From assembly GCA_963727245.1 (NCBI GenBank), contig CAVSFO010000005.1:124001-188000 (forward strand): a DNA stretch of 64,000 nt. The letters are read 5' to 3'. This DNA is from JBKQVT01 sp963727245 (GTDB lineage Bacteria > Planctomycetota > Planctomycetia > Pirellulales > Thermoguttaceae). Under the pieces are notes generated by a model. That model did no database searches. It saw only the letters and a list, made by a program, of their open reading frames with translations, and was not told the DNA's origin. Shown piece by piece: positions 8,476-16,482 of this stretch; positions within the stretch are counted from its first letter, which is position 1, and every line of letters starts with the position of its first letter. The position numbers and the translations under genes were made by a program.

Positions 8476-9912
8476 ATGGGACCATCTTCTCTCATCCTGG
8501 CAGCGGGACTGGGCGCCTGCTGCCTGGCCGGCAGCCCCGCCGCCGCGCGGCAGTCCCTCGGGCCGCCCCGGCAGGCGATGGAACGCGTCAACCTGCTGGA
8601 AGGCGCCTCCTACGACGGGCTGATCGAATCGCTGGGCGACGGCTGGCTCTATTTCATCCAGATTCAACGCCCCCCGGGACAACCCATGCACCTGGTCATC
8701 CGCACGCTCGATCGCCGCTCGGTGGCCTCGATCGTGCGCCTCGACGAGCCGGAGCGGGCCAGTCTGCGGGAACAGATCCGCCAGTTCCTCAATCGCGCCG
8801 CCATCGAGGCCGGCCGCATGGAAGCCGTCTCGCTGGCCGCGCAGGCAACGGAAGGAAACCACTATCTGCACTACGCGGGCAAGTGGTTCACGCTGGACAG
8901 CACGGCCGACGAGCCGACCACCCGGCGGGTGATCGTGCGGGTGGAACAGATCTTCGCCGCCTATCGGCAAATGCTGCCTCCCCGCGGCCGGCTGCCCAAT
9001 CCGCCCCGATTGGTCGTGCTGAACTCGATGGAGCAGTACCGGGCGTTTCTGGCCGCGCGCGGCGTGCGGATCCAGAACCCCGCCTGCTTCCTGAAAAAAG
9101 AGAATGTCGTGGTCGTCGGCAGCGACCTGGCCGGAGTGGCCTTGAGCATGGCCAAGGTCAACGCCCAGACCGACGACATCCGCCGCCAGTTGAAGCAACT
9201 GGAGAAACGCTTCAAGACCCGGCAGGCCGAGCTGGCCGCCGGCATGCGCAAGGAAGGTCGCTCCGCCGCCGAGATCAAACTGGCCGAGGCCGCGGTCAAG
9301 CGGCAGTTCGACGCCGACGTCAAGGCCAAGAACAAGGACCTCAGCCGTTGCGATCGCCAGGCCGCCGAGCAGTTTCAGAACAGCACCCGCCAGGTGTTCG
9401 CCCGCCTCTATCACGAGTCGTTCCACGCCTACTTGGAGAACTGCGTTTATCCGCACAACCGCTACGACGTGCCCCGCTGGCTCAACGAGGGGCTGGCCGT
9501 CACGTTTGAAGGCGGCATCCTGGAGGCGGACGCCTTGCGGGTGGACGCCCCCAACGCCGTCGCCTTGAAGCGGCTGAAGGCCGATTTCTCCAGCCCGCAG
9601 CCGTTGTCGCTGGAGCGGCTGTTGTCGACTTCCGCCGCCGCCTTCCTGGAGCGGCACGACACCGACAGGCCGGCCGCCGATCGGCTCTACGCCTATGCCT
9701 GGGGGCTGGCTTATTACCTGGCCTTCGAGCGGCACCTGTTGGATAGTCCGGCGCTTGCCGAGTACGTGGCGCCCGAGGCGAAGAAACTGGCGCCCGTCCC
9801 GCGCTTCGAGCGGCTCGTCGGCATTCGGCTGGCTCAGTTCGAGCGGCAGTGGCGGGAATATGTTCTGTCGTTGCACCAGGGGCAGGGAGCTGGGGGAGGG
9901 ACTAGGGAGTAA
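8476..9912 (+). CDS. Secreted DUF1570-type zinc metallopeptidase-like protein
   Basis: Protein of 478 residues. It begins with a signal peptide (LILAAGLGACCLAGSPAAA) cleaved near residue 25. A central helical, charged stretch (about 215-300, QLKQLEKRFKTRQAELAAGM) is probably coiled coil. The DUF1570/peptidase-MA-like core follows, with the zinc motif HESFHAYLE near residue 315, the PRWLNEGLAVTFEG segment that carries the third-ligand region, and the aromatic YAYAWGLAYYL helix. Planctomycetes encode many paralogues. Export and zinc binding are well supported; the substrate is unknown. It stands alone between repeats. Confidence 0.85.
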   Translation: MGPSSLILAAGLGACCLAGSPAAARQSLGPPRQAMERVNLLEGASYDGLIESLGDGWLYFIQIQRPPGQPMHLVIRTLDRRSVASIVRLDEPERASLREQIRQFLNRAAIEAGRMEAVSLAAQATEGNHYLHYAGKWFTLDSTADEPTTRRVIVRVEQIFAAYRQMLPPRGRLPNPPRLVVLNSMEQYRAFLAARGVRIQNPACFLKKENVVVVGSDLAGVALSMAKVNAQTDDIRRQLKQLEKRFKTRQAELAAGMRKEGRSAAEIKLAEAAVKRQFDADVKAKNKDLSRCDRQAAEQFQNSTRQVFARLYHESFHAYLENCVYPHNRYDVPRWLNEGLAVTFEGGILEADALRVDAPNAVALKRLKADFSSPQPLSLERLLSTSAAAFLERHDTDRPAADRLYAYAWGLAYYLAFERHLLDSPALAEYVAPEAKKLAPVPRFERLVGIRLAQFERQWREYVLSLHQGQGAGGGTRE

Positions 9913-10015
9913 AGAAGGCGGAGGGCGGAAGGCGGAAGGGGGAAACCGAAAAAAACGACTCGCGGAGTGGCCATGCCACAGCCGGGGGGGTGAGCGGCGG
10001 GTGGCGATTCCACGT
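9913..10015. other. Intergenic purine-rich remnant
   Basis: Holds ggcggagggcggaaggcggaag words like the repeat at 2877-3012, but only one arm is present. No gene is visible. It lies between the DUF1570 stop and a full CCCCGATAGC-family repeat. Confidence 0.5.
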
Positions 10016-10130
10016 GGGTGGCCGCGATAGCTTTGCTATCGGGGCGGCGGAGCCGCGAGAGGAGCTTCAATACACCGCGAGAGCCTCCCGTGCCTGCGGC
10101 ACCCCGATAGCGAAGCTATCGCGGCCACCC
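10016..10130. repeat. CCCCGATAGC-family dispersed palindromic repeat, copy 3
   Basis: Full copy. The left hairpin is gatagctttgctatc, the centre gcgagaggagcttcaataca, and the right hairpin ccccgatagcgaagctatcg, all flanked by gggtgg and ccaccc. It ends about 40 bp before the leuA promoter. Each outer hairpin is itself self-complementary, so the element can fold as two hairpins or one long stem. Confidence 0.85.
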
Positions 10131-10168
10131 CCGGTCGCCCCCGGCCACCCGCGGTCGCGAAAATCTTC

Positions 10169-10197
10169 TTGACGCCGGCCGTTTCGGCTGATACATT
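10169..10197 (+). promoter_or_regulatory. Sigma-70-type promoter for the leucine leader
   Basis: TTGACG at 10169-10174 and TACATT at 10192-10197 are separated by exactly 17 bp. This places a start near 10204, about 40 bases before the leader peptide. The position just ahead of a leader ORF plus terminator supports it as the leuA promoter. Confidence 0.75.
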
Positions 10198-10245
10198 TAT
10201 TCTACACGGCCGAAATGTCGAAACCGGTCGTGGAGGAGTCCGCCC

Positions 10246-10308
10246 GTGAACCTGTTGCGAAGCTTGTTGCCGTTGTTATTGCTGGCTTTAGCCAGCCGTC
10301 GGCCGTAA
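10246..10308 (+). CDS. Leucine-rich leader peptide of the leuA attenuator
   Basis: A 20-codon ORF starting GTG reads MNLLRSLLPLLLLALASRRP and ends TAA at 10306-10308. A strong Shine-Dalgarno GGAGGAG (10232-10238) sits seven bases upstream. Nine residues are leucine. Seven of the nine codons are TTG (5) or TTA (2), although this GC-rich genome otherwise favours CTG; those codons are read by the tRNA-Leu(UAA) encoded just after leuA. A small hairpin (gctggc-ttta-gccagc, 10281-10296) overlaps the leucine run, and an intrinsic terminator follows 37 bases after the stop. This is the classic layout of a transcription attenuation leader sensing charged leucyl-tRNA. An antiterminator pairing was not identified by eye. 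Confidence 0.85.
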   Translation: MNLLRSLLPLLLLALASRRP

Positions 10309-10345
10309 GGTTCGCGCGTACTCCGCTATCCCAAAAGTACATTCG

Positions 10346-10381
10346 AGCCCCAAGGCAGACCGAGCCTTGGGGCTTTTTTTG
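10346..10381 (+). terminator. Intrinsic terminator (attenuator) before leuA
   Basis: A perfect 10-bp stem, AGCCCCAAGG (10346-10355) with CCTTGGGGCT (10365-10374), encloses a 9-base loop and runs into seven or more T. It lies between the leucine leader and the leuA start, so transcription must read through it to express leuA. Confidence 0.92.
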
Positions 10382-10409
10382 TTACTATTTGCCAAAGGAA
10401 GCCGAAGCC

Positions 10410-11957
10410 ATGACCGAGCCTGAAAAGACACCGGCGCGTCGCATCACCATTTTCGACACCACGCTCCGCGACGGCGAGCAATCGCCCGGCGCGAGCATGA
10501 ACCTTATGGAGAAGATGGACATCGCGCAGGCGTTGGTCGAGTTGGGGGTCGACGTGATCGAGGCCGGTTTTCCCATCGCTTCGCCCGGCGATTTCAAGGC
10601 CGTCCGCGAGATCGCCCAGTCGCTCCGCGGGGCCACGATTTGCGGGCTGGCCCGCTGCCGGACCGAAGACATCGACCGCGCCTGGGAAGCGGTGCGGCAC
10701 GCCCCGCGGGGACGGATCCACGTCTTCCTGGCCACCAGCGCCATCCATCGCGAGCATAAACTGAAAATGGACAAGGACGAGATCATTCGCCAGGCGGTGG
10801 CGGGCGTGCAACGGGCCGTCGGCTATTGCCCCGACGTCGAGTTCTCGCCCGAGGACGCCGTGCGGACCGAGGCCGATTTCCTCTGCCGCGTGGTCGAGGC
10901 GACCATCGCCGCCGGGGCCACCACCGTGAACATCCCCGACACCGTCGGCTACGCCACGCCCAGCCACATGCACCAGGTCATCGAAACCCTGCGCAACCGC
11001 GTGCCCAACATCGACAAGGCGGTGATCAGCGTCCACTGTCACAACGACCTGGGCATGGCCGTGGCCAACAGCCTGGCCGCCGTGGAAGCCGGGGCGGGGC
11101 AGGTCGAATGCACCATCAACGGCCTGGGCGAGCGGGCGGGAAACTGCTCGCTGGAAGAGGTCGTCATGGCCCTGCGGACCCGCGCCGACTACTATCGGGC
11201 CGAGACCCGCGTGCTCACCAGCCGCCTGGTCCCGACCAGCCGCCTGGTGGCCAACATCACCGGCATGTTCGTGCAGCGCAACAAGGCGATCGTGGGCCAG
11301 AACGCCTTCGCCCACGAGGCCGGCATCCATCAAGACGGCATGCTCAAGGAACGCACCACCTACGAGATCATGCGGCCCGAGGACGTCGGCTTCGCCACCA
11401 CCGACCTGGTGCTGGGCAAGCACAGCGGCCGGGCGGCGCTGAGCAATCACATCAAGGCGCTGGGCTACACGCTCACCAGCGAGCAGCTCCAGACCGTCTT
11501 CGAGCAGTTCAAGATCCTGGCCGACAAGAAAAAGGAAATCTACGACGCCGACCTCTCGGCCCTGGTCGAGCAGGAGATCCGCTCCGTGAGCGAGCTCTGG
11601 TCGCTGTTGTCGTACCAGGTGACCGCGGGCACGGGCAAGGTGCCGGTGGTCACGCTGCGGCTGCGGCGCGGCGAGGAGGAATTCAGCACCGAGATGGCTT
11701 GCGGCGACGGCCCGGTGGACGCGGTCTTCCTGGCCATCGAAGAGCTGACCGGCATCACGGTCGTGTGCCGGGACTTCAACGTCCACAGCGTCACCGTGGG
11801 CAAGGACGCGCAGGGCGAGGTGGTCGTGGAGGTGGAGCACGAGGGTCAGCTCTATCGCGGCCGGGGCGTGTCGACCGACAGCGTGGAGGCCAGTGCGAAG
11901 GCGTTTCTGGGGGCCATCAATCGGATCGCGGCCAGCGGCGCAAGTCCCTCGCCCTGA
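10410..11957 (+). CDS. leuA: 2-isopropylmalate synthase
   Basis: First committed enzyme of leucine synthesis, condensing acetyl-CoA with 2-oxoisovalerate. Protein of 515 residues. It has the HMGL-like TIM-barrel motif FDTTLRDGEQSPGASM (about 14-30), metal-binding VHCHNDLGMAVANS (about 210) and NGLGERAGNCSLEE, then the C-terminal LeuA allosteric domain from about residue 370 (SVSELWSLLSYQV). ATG 10410 follows AAAGGA. An in-frame upstream ATG at 10215 would translate through the leader and terminator and is rejected. Expression is probably controlled twice: attenuation by leucyl-tRNA charging and feedback inhibition through the C-terminal domain. Confidence 0.96.
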   Translation: MTEPEKTPARRITIFDTTLRDGEQSPGASMNLMEKMDIAQALVELGVDVIEAGFPIASPGDFKAVREIAQSLRGATICGLARCRTEDIDRAWEAVRHAPRGRIHVFLATSAIHREHKLKMDKDEIIRQAVAGVQRAVGYCPDVEFSPEDAVRTEADFLCRVVEATIAAGATTVNIPDTVGYATPSHMHQVIETLRNRVPNIDKAVISVHCHNDLGMAVANSLAAVEAGAGQVECTINGLGERAGNCSLEEVVMALRTRADYYRAETRVLTSRLVPTSRLVANITGMFVQRNKAIVGQNAFAHEAGIHQDGMLKERTTYEIMRPEDVGFATTDLVLGKHSGRAALSNHIKALGYTLTSEQLQTVFEQFKILADKKKEIYDADLSALVEQEIRSVSELWSLLSYQVTAGTGKVPVVTLRLRRGEEEFSTEMACGDGPVDAVFLAIEELTGITVVCRDFNVHSVTVGKDAQGEVVVEVEHEGQLYRGRGVSTDSVEASAKAFLGAINRIAASGASPSP

Positions 11958-11964
11958 AGCGCCA

Positions 11965-11996
11965 TAAAAAAAGCCCCGGGTCTGCGACCCGGGGGC
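11965..11996 (-). terminator. Strong hairpin after leuA, T-tract on the minus strand
   Basis: The stem gccccgggtc / gacccggggg c is preceded by seven A on the plus strand, so it is a canonical intrinsic terminator when read on the minus strand. On the plus strand it has no T-tract but could still slow polymerase between leuA and the tRNA. No minus-strand gene ends here, so its role is unclear. Confidence 0.6.
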
Positions 11997-12013
11997 GACG
12001 GTAGTATACCGGC

Positions 12014-12099
12014 GGCCGAGTGGCGGAATTGGTAGACGCTCAGGACTTAAAATCCTGTGGGGGGTAACCCTCGTGCGGGTTCGAGTCCCGCCTCGGCCA
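12014..12099 (+). tRNA. tRNA-Leu (anticodon UAA)
   Basis: The acceptor stem GGCCGAG (12014-12020) pairs with CTCGGCC (12092-12098), with discriminator A. The D-loop text is AATTGGTAGACGC. The anticodon stem-loop is cagga-CTTAAAA-tcctg with anticodon TAA, followed by a long class II variable arm and T-arm GCGGG-TTCGAGT-CCCGC. CCA is not encoded. It lies immediately after leuA, whose leader peptide is rich in the UUA/UUG codons this tRNA reads. Confidence 0.97.
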
Positions 12100-12193
12100 C
12101 GTTTGATTTCGTTGTTGCCTTTGGGCGTGCGACGCATCCGCACCGTTCGCAGTGCGAAGCAGTCCCAGGCGTTGCAGTAGGAGCGAGATTGCC

Positions 12194-13279
12194 ATGGAGA
12201 TCGAGCAGGCCACCCAACGCTACGAGGCTTGGCTGCGAAACCGAATTACGCTGATCCCCGCCGACCTGGAACTGAAACACCAGCGGATGGCGGAAAGCCC
12301 GTTCCCGTTCCTGCGGGCGACGTTCTACCGCTGGGTCGAGCGCTGGCCCGAGGTCTGTCCCGAGTTGGCCGCCGCCCCGGCAGTGCTCAGCGTCGGCGAC
12401 CTGCACATCGAGAACTTCGGCACCTGGCGGGACACGGAAGGCCGGCTGATCTGGGGGATCAACGATTTCGATGAAGCCTGGCCGATGGCCTACACCAACG
12501 ACCTGGTACGGCTGGCCGCCAGCGCCATCCTGGCCATCGAGGGGAACCATCTGTCTCTCGATCCCCAGGATGCCTGCGATGCGATCCTGGCGGGCTACAG
12601 CGAGACGCTCGATCAAGGCGGCTGCCCGCTGGTGCTGGCCCGGCGGCATCACTGGCTTCGGGACCTGGCCGGGAGCAACCTTCGCGATCCGGTGGCCTTC
12701 TGGGACAAGCTCGACAAGTTGCCTGCCGTCACCGGGACGATTGCCCGCGAAGTGACCGCTGCCCTGGAGCGATGGCTGCCGGAGAAGGGCCTGACCTACA
12801 AGCTCGTCCACCGGATCGCCGGCCTGGGTAGCCTGGGCCGCCAGCGATTCGTGGCCCTGGCCGACTGGCGGGGCGGCCTGATCGCCCGAGAGGCCAAGGC
12901 GCTGTGCATCTCCGCCTGTTTGTGGGAGAAGCCCCCGGCCGGGGCCGGTGAAATCCTTTACCAGAAAATTCTCGGCACGTCGGTGCGTGCGCTCGACCCC
13001 TGGGTGCAACTCTGCGGTTCGTGGCTCGTCCGCCGCCTGGCCCCCGATTGCAGCCGCGTCGAGCTCTCGGCGTTGCCGAAGGACCGCGACGAGCAGAAGC
13101 TCTTGCAGGCGATGGGCCAGGAGACGGCCAACGTCCACGTGGGCGACGGCCGGGCCAAGGCCGCGATCCGGGCCGACCTCGCCGAGCGAAATTCCCACTG
13201 GCTGGGAAAGGCCGCCGAGGCGATGGCCGAAGCGACCAATGAGGACTGGAAGCAGTGGCACAAGGGGCAGGGGGGGTGA
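12194..13279 (+). CDS. DUF2252 family protein, first of two
   Basis: Protein of 361 residues starting at ATG 12194 with GGAG upstream. Family signatures are VLSVGDLHIENFGTWRD, GINDFDEAWPMAYTNDLVRL and AIREVT-like helices. The D-L-H-x-E-N-F and N-D-F-D-E motifs resemble the catalytic loop and metal site of aminoglycoside-phosphotransferase-like kinases, which is why DUF2252 is considered kinase-like; the activity is not known. A second, more typical member is at 44318-45752. The gene converges on the hydrolase at 13400 across a long hairpin. Confidence 0.85.
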   Translation: MEIEQATQRYEAWLRNRITLIPADLELKHQRMAESPFPFLRATFYRWVERWPEVCPELAAAPAVLSVGDLHIENFGTWRDTEGRLIWGINDFDEAWPMAYTNDLVRLAASAILAIEGNHLSLDPQDACDAILAGYSETLDQGGCPLVLARRHHWLRDLAGSNLRDPVAFWDKLDKLPAVTGTIAREVTAALERWLPEKGLTYKLVHRIAGLGSLGRQRFVALADWRGGLIAREAKALCISACLWEKPPAGAGEILYQKILGTSVRALDPWVQLCGSWLVRRLAPDCSRVELSALPKDRDEQKLLQAMGQETANVHVGDGRAKAAIRADLAERNSHWLGKAAEAMAEATNEDWKQWHKGQGG

Positions 13280-13290
13280 GGTTCAGTTAT

Positions 13291-13373
13291 GTAGGGTGGG
13301 TCGAGCGCAGCGAGCCCCACCAGAAACGGCCGGATCGTAATTGGTGGGGCTCGCTGCGCTCGACCCACCCTAC
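13291..13373. terminator. Long near-perfect inverted repeat between convergent genes
   Basis: Arms 13291-13322 and 13342-13373 are 32 bp and essentially complementary (gtagggtgggtcgagcgcag ... ctgcgctcgacccaccctac) around a roughly 20-base loop. It lies between the stops of a plus gene and a minus gene, a fitting place for a two-way terminator. A degenerate arm at 5621-5700 shows that the sequence is dispersed in the genome. Confidence 0.85.
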
Positions 13374-13399
13374 TTTCTTACCGCCTGCCCCAAGAGCAG

Positions 13400-14176
13400 C
13401 TACTTCAGCACCTCGGCGAAGAACTCCTTCATCGCCTCCCACGAGCGGCGATCGGCCGCGGCGTTGTAAGCGACGCCCCGCGACTTGTCGTTGCCGTTGC
13501 CGGGATTGGTGAAGCCGTGGACGGCCCCGCCGTAGATCATAAGCTGCCAGTCCACGCCGCCGGAACGCATCTCGTCCTGAAAGGCCTCCACGTCCTTGCG
13601 CGGCACGTGCGGATCGTCGCCGCCGTGCAGGACCAGGACCTTGCACTTGATGTTCTTTGCGTCGGCCGGGGCCGGTGTGTCCAGACCGCCGTGGAAACTC
13701 ACCACACCGGCCAGTTCGGCGCCGCTGCGGGCGAGTTCCAACACGCAGGTGCCGCCGAAGCAATAGCCGATGGCCGCCACCCGCTTGGGATCGCAGAGGT
13801 CATTGCTGCGCAGGGCCTCCAACGCGGCCGCCGTCCGCGCCCGCATGAGCGTGCGGTCGTTCTTGTATTTGCCGGCCTGGGCGGCCGCCTCCTGGGGCGT
13901 TTTGGGCCGAACGCCCTTGCCGTAGATGTCGGCGGCCAAGGCGACATAGCCCATCTCGGCGAGCTTCCGGGCCCGCATCTTGGCGTAGTCGTTCAGTCCG
14001 GTCCACTCATGGACGACGAGCACCCCCGGCCGGCGGCCCTGGACGGCATCGTCCCAGGCCAGGAAACCTTCCAGGACGGCATCGCCCTGCTTGTATTCCA
14101 CCACCTGCGTCCGCACGGCGGCCTTGGCCGCACCGGCCCCGATTAACGTGGCCACTGCCAAAGCAATCAACCTCAT
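13400..14176 (-). CDS. Dienelactone hydrolase family protein, exported
   Basis: Alpha/beta hydrolase of 258 residues from the ATG giving MRLIALAVATLIGAGAAKAA, a short signal peptide. The nucleophile is Cys in GYCFGG, as in true dienelactone hydrolases. The acid is Asp in LHGGDDPHVP and the histidine is in YGGAVHGFTNP. The cap text VVHEWTGLNDYAKMRARKLA is typical. Most relatives are cytoplasmic, so the signal peptide suggests a periplasmic hydrolase acting on lactones or esters; the substrate is unknown. It is divergent from the S10 operon. Confidence 0.9.
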   Translation of the reverse strand: MRLIALAVATLIGAGAAKAAVRTQVVEYKQGDAVLEGFLAWDDAVQGRRPGVLVVHEWTGLNDYAKMRARKLAEMGYVALAADIYGKGVRPKTPQEAAAQAGKYKNDRTLMRARTAAALEALRSNDLCDPKRVAAIGYCFGGTCVLELARSGAELAGVVSFHGGLDTPAPADAKNIKCKVLVLHGGDDPHVPRKDVEAFQDEMRSGGVDWQLMIYGGAVHGFTNPGNGNDKSRGVAYNAAADRRSWEAMKEFFAEVLK

Positions 14177-14345
14177 GGCAACCTCTCCAAAGCCTTGGGT
14201 GTATAACCTGCTTTCGGGAATTGTAGACTTCGGGCGAGGACGCGGCCAACATTTCGCGCTGGCCGAAAACATTGCGTTGGCCGGGTCTTTACCCCCCCTC
14301 CGGCGAAAGTGGTAGCGCCTCCTCCGCGACAGAAACCAGGTTTAC

Positions 14346-14473
14346 GTCCCAAGCCCACCGGCGGCGGCCGGTGGGAATTGAGGCCGCGAGCAATGCAGTT
14401 CCCACCGGTCGCCGCCGGTGGGCTTGGGGGGGCCTCGCTAATCCCCAATCCCCAATCCCTAATCCCTAATCCC
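14346..14473. repeat. Inverted CCCACCGGCGGC repeat followed by ATCCCCA heptamers
   Basis: Arms at 14348-14376 (cccaagcccaccggcggcgg...) and 14400-14430 (its complement, ending gtgggcttgggg) form a long hairpin. They are followed by several tandem aatcccc/aatccct words to 14473. A decayed arm recurs at 49777-49826. The 14177-14561 gap holds no gene. Confidence 0.75.
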
Positions 14474-14561
14474 TCGCGTAGAAATCGCCGATTTCCAGGG
14501 ATTACGTCGGCCGCGGCCGCAGCATTGCCACGGTTGCGAGAAAAATTTCCTCCGGGGGATG

Positions 14562-14590
14562 TTGACGGGCGAAAGCGGAGCCGGTATGAT
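14562..14590 (+). promoter_or_regulatory. Sigma-70-type promoter of the S10 ribosomal operon
   Basis: TTGACG at 14562-14567 and TATGAT at 14585-14590 are separated by 17 bp, about 70 bases upstream of the rpsJ start. It is the best promoter match in the gap before the 29-gene ribosomal cluster. Confidence 0.8.
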
Positions 14591-14658
14591 TTGAAGTTTC
14601 CCGCTATTGGGCGGAAGCTGCTTGGCAAGTAGGGATTCCGTAGTACCGGAGGACGTGC

Positions 14659-14988
14659 GTGGCAGGTCACACGAGTGAAACCATCCGAATTCGCATGGAG
14701 GCGTACGATCACGCCATTTTGGACCAGAGCGCGACGGAGATCGTTGACACCGTCAAGCGGACCGGTTCGGTCGTCCACGGCCCGATTCCCTTGCCGACGC
14801 GCATCGAGCGCTACACGGTCTTGTCCAGCCCGCACGTGGACAAGAAGGCCCGCCAGCAGTTCGAAATCCGCACGCACAAGCGACTGATCGACATTATGCA
14901 GGCGACGGCCAAGACGATCGAGGCATTGAACAAGTTGAGTCTGCCGGCGGGCGTGGACATTAAGATCAAGGCGACCAGCCGGCACTGA
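14659..14988 (+). CDS. rpsJ: Small ribosomal subunit protein uS10
   Basis: Protein of 109 residues starting at GTG 14659 with GGAGG upstream. S10 text is clear: ETIRIRMEAYDHAILDQSAT, VVHGPIPLPTRIERYTVLSS and FEIRTHKRLIDIM. It assembles into the 30S head, and in model bacteria it also partners NusB in antitermination. It opens the S10 operon. The str genes (rpsL, rpsG, fusA) are not directly upstream; a divergent hydrolase is there. Confidence 0.97.
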   Translation: MAGHTSETIRIRMEAYDHAILDQSATEIVDTVKRTGSVVHGPIPLPTRIERYTVLSSPHVDKKARQQFEIRTHKRLIDIMQATAKTIEALNKLSLPAGVDIKIKATSRH

Positions 14989-15118
14989 GAGCGATAGACA
15001 AAGCGACAGACAAGTAGGATAGGGAATCCTGGCAAAATAATCTATGCAACGGAAGCCGTGCGGGTAAACCCGGTCACGTACCGTCCGTTCCCGTAGGCGA
15101 CTTGAAAAGGCAAGAGCG
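14989..15118 (+). other. Untranslated spacer between rpsJ and rplC
   Basis: 130 bases without an ORF inside an otherwise tightly packed operon. It contains a small hairpin (gcgggtaaacccg). The length would allow a regulatory leader such as an L4-type control site, but no known fold was recognised. Confidence 0.4.
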
Positions 15119-15808
15119 ATGGCAGTTGGACTACTCGGCCGCAAGGTCGGGATGACGCAAGTTTTCGACCCGACCGGCCAAATCATCCCCGTGACGGTGA
15201 TCCAGGCAGGCCCGTGCCACGTCCTCCAGGTGAAGACGGCGGCGCACGACGGGTACGAAGCGGTTCAACTGGGGTATTTGGATAAACCTCGTCGCCTTGC
15301 CAGCCGCAGTGCCCGCGGCCATGTCGCCCGTCTGGAAAGCAAGCGTCAGAAGCGTCGCACGGCGGCCGGGGTGCAGCCGGTGGCGAAGGCGGCCTGCGAG
15401 CCGCAGCGGTTTGTCCGCGAGTTCCGCGTGGCGACCGAGGGGCTGGCGGTAGGTCAGCAGCTCCGCGTCGACCACCTCGCCGAGATCAAGGCGGTCGACG
15501 TCACCGGCATTACCAAGGGCCGGGGGACGGCGGGCGTCATGAAGCGGCACCATTTCTCCGGTCAACGCGCCAGTCACGGCGTCAAGAAGGTGCACCGTCA
15601 CCCGGGCTCGATCGGCATGAACACCGATCCGCACCACGTCTTCAAAGGCCACCGCATGGCGGGCCATCTTGGCTCCGTGCGCCGCACGGCGCGGAACCTC
15701 AGGGTGGTCAAAGTCGATCTGGAGAACAATCTCCTGCTGGTCCGCGGGGCGGTCCCCGGTCCCAATGGCGGCTACGTGACCATCCGCGCGACCAACCTGT
15801 TGAAGTAG
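15119..15808 (+). CDS. rplC: Large ribosomal subunit protein uL3
   Basis: Protein of 229 residues beginning MAVGLLGRKVGMTQVFDPTG. It carries the conserved loop KGRGTAGVMKRHHFSGQRAS and HRHPGSIGM, where the glutamine methylated in model L3 lies, and GHLGSVRRTARNLRVVKVD. It binds 23S rRNA near the peptidyl transferase centre and nucleates 50S assembly. It is intact, unlike many genes further down the operon. Confidence 0.97.
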   Translation: MAVGLLGRKVGMTQVFDPTGQIIPVTVIQAGPCHVLQVKTAAHDGYEAVQLGYLDKPRRLASRSARGHVARLESKRQKRRTAAGVQPVAKAACEPQRFVREFRVATEGLAVGQQLRVDHLAEIKAVDVTGITKGRGTAGVMKRHHFSGQRASHGVKKVHRHPGSIGMNTDPHHVFKGHRMAGHLGSVRRTARNLRVVKVDLENNLLLVRGAVPGPNGGYVTIRATNLLK

Positions 15809-15818
15809 GAAGCCAGTC

Positions 15819-16466
15819 ATGGTGAGTTTACCCGTCTACGATCGCAGCGGCGTCCAGGTGCGGACCTACGAGATCGATCCGGCCCAATTGGCCCCGCGGA
15901 TCAGCAAGCAACTGCTGCACGACGCGGTGGTGATGTACCAGACGAACTTGCGGCAGGGGACGGTGCGCACGAAGAACCGCTCGGAAGTGGCCGGGACGAC
16001 GAAGAAGATGTATCGGCAGAAGGGGACCGGCAACGCCCGGGCCGGCTCGCGACGCAGCGGCATCCGCCGCGGCGGCGGGCACATCCACGCCATCCGGCCC
16101 CGCGACTGGTCCTACCGCTTGACCAAGAAGGCCATTCGCCTGGCGACGCGGATGGCGCTGGCCACGAGGCTGGCCGACAACCAGATTACGCTCATCGACG
16201 CCTTGAGTTTCGAGAAGCCGCAGACGCGGGAGATGGCCGCCATTTTGAAGGCCCTCAAGATCGACGGCGGCAGCCTGTTGGTGGCGGTGGCCGAGTACGA
16301 CGCCAACGTATACAAGAGCGTCCGCAACCTGGCCGGCGTCTCGGTGGCGCCGGTGTCGGAGTTGACCGCCCTGTGCGTGCTGCATCCGCGGCGGTTGCTG
16401 ATGACCACGTCGGCGCTGGACGCGTTGCGGGAGAAGGCGGCGACGAAACACGTCGGCCGAGGATAA
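15819..16466 (+). CDS. rplD: Large ribosomal subunit protein uL4
   Basis: Protein of 215 residues with the uL4 signatures VMYQTNLRQGTVRTKNRSEV, KKMYRQKGTGNARAGSRRSG (tunnel loop) and GGHIHAIRPRDWSYRL. It lines the exit tunnel and in enterobacteria represses the S10 operon. It starts ten bases after rplC. No abnormality is seen. Confidence 0.97.
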   Translation: MVSLPVYDRSGVQVRTYEIDPAQLAPRISKQLLHDAVVMYQTNLRQGTVRTKNRSEVAGTTKKMYRQKGTGNARAGSRRSGIRRGGGHIHAIRPRDWSYRLTKKAIRLATRMALATRLADNQITLIDALSFEKPQTREMAAILKALKIDGGSLLVAVAEYDANVYKSVRNLAGVSVAPVSELTALCVLHPRRLLMTTSALDALREKAATKHVGRG

Positions 16467-16482
16467 GAGAAGGAACCGGCCC

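Noticed and set aside
8230..9876. 548-residue minus-strand ORF opposite the DUF1570 gene
   Set aside because: Antisense of a coding region with a signal peptide and HExxH motif on the plus strand; it has no recognisable domain itself.
10215..10410. Extended N-terminus of leuA from ATG 10215
   Set aside because: It would translate through the leader ORF in another frame and the intrinsic terminator; ATG 10410 has AAAGGA and starts conserved sequence.
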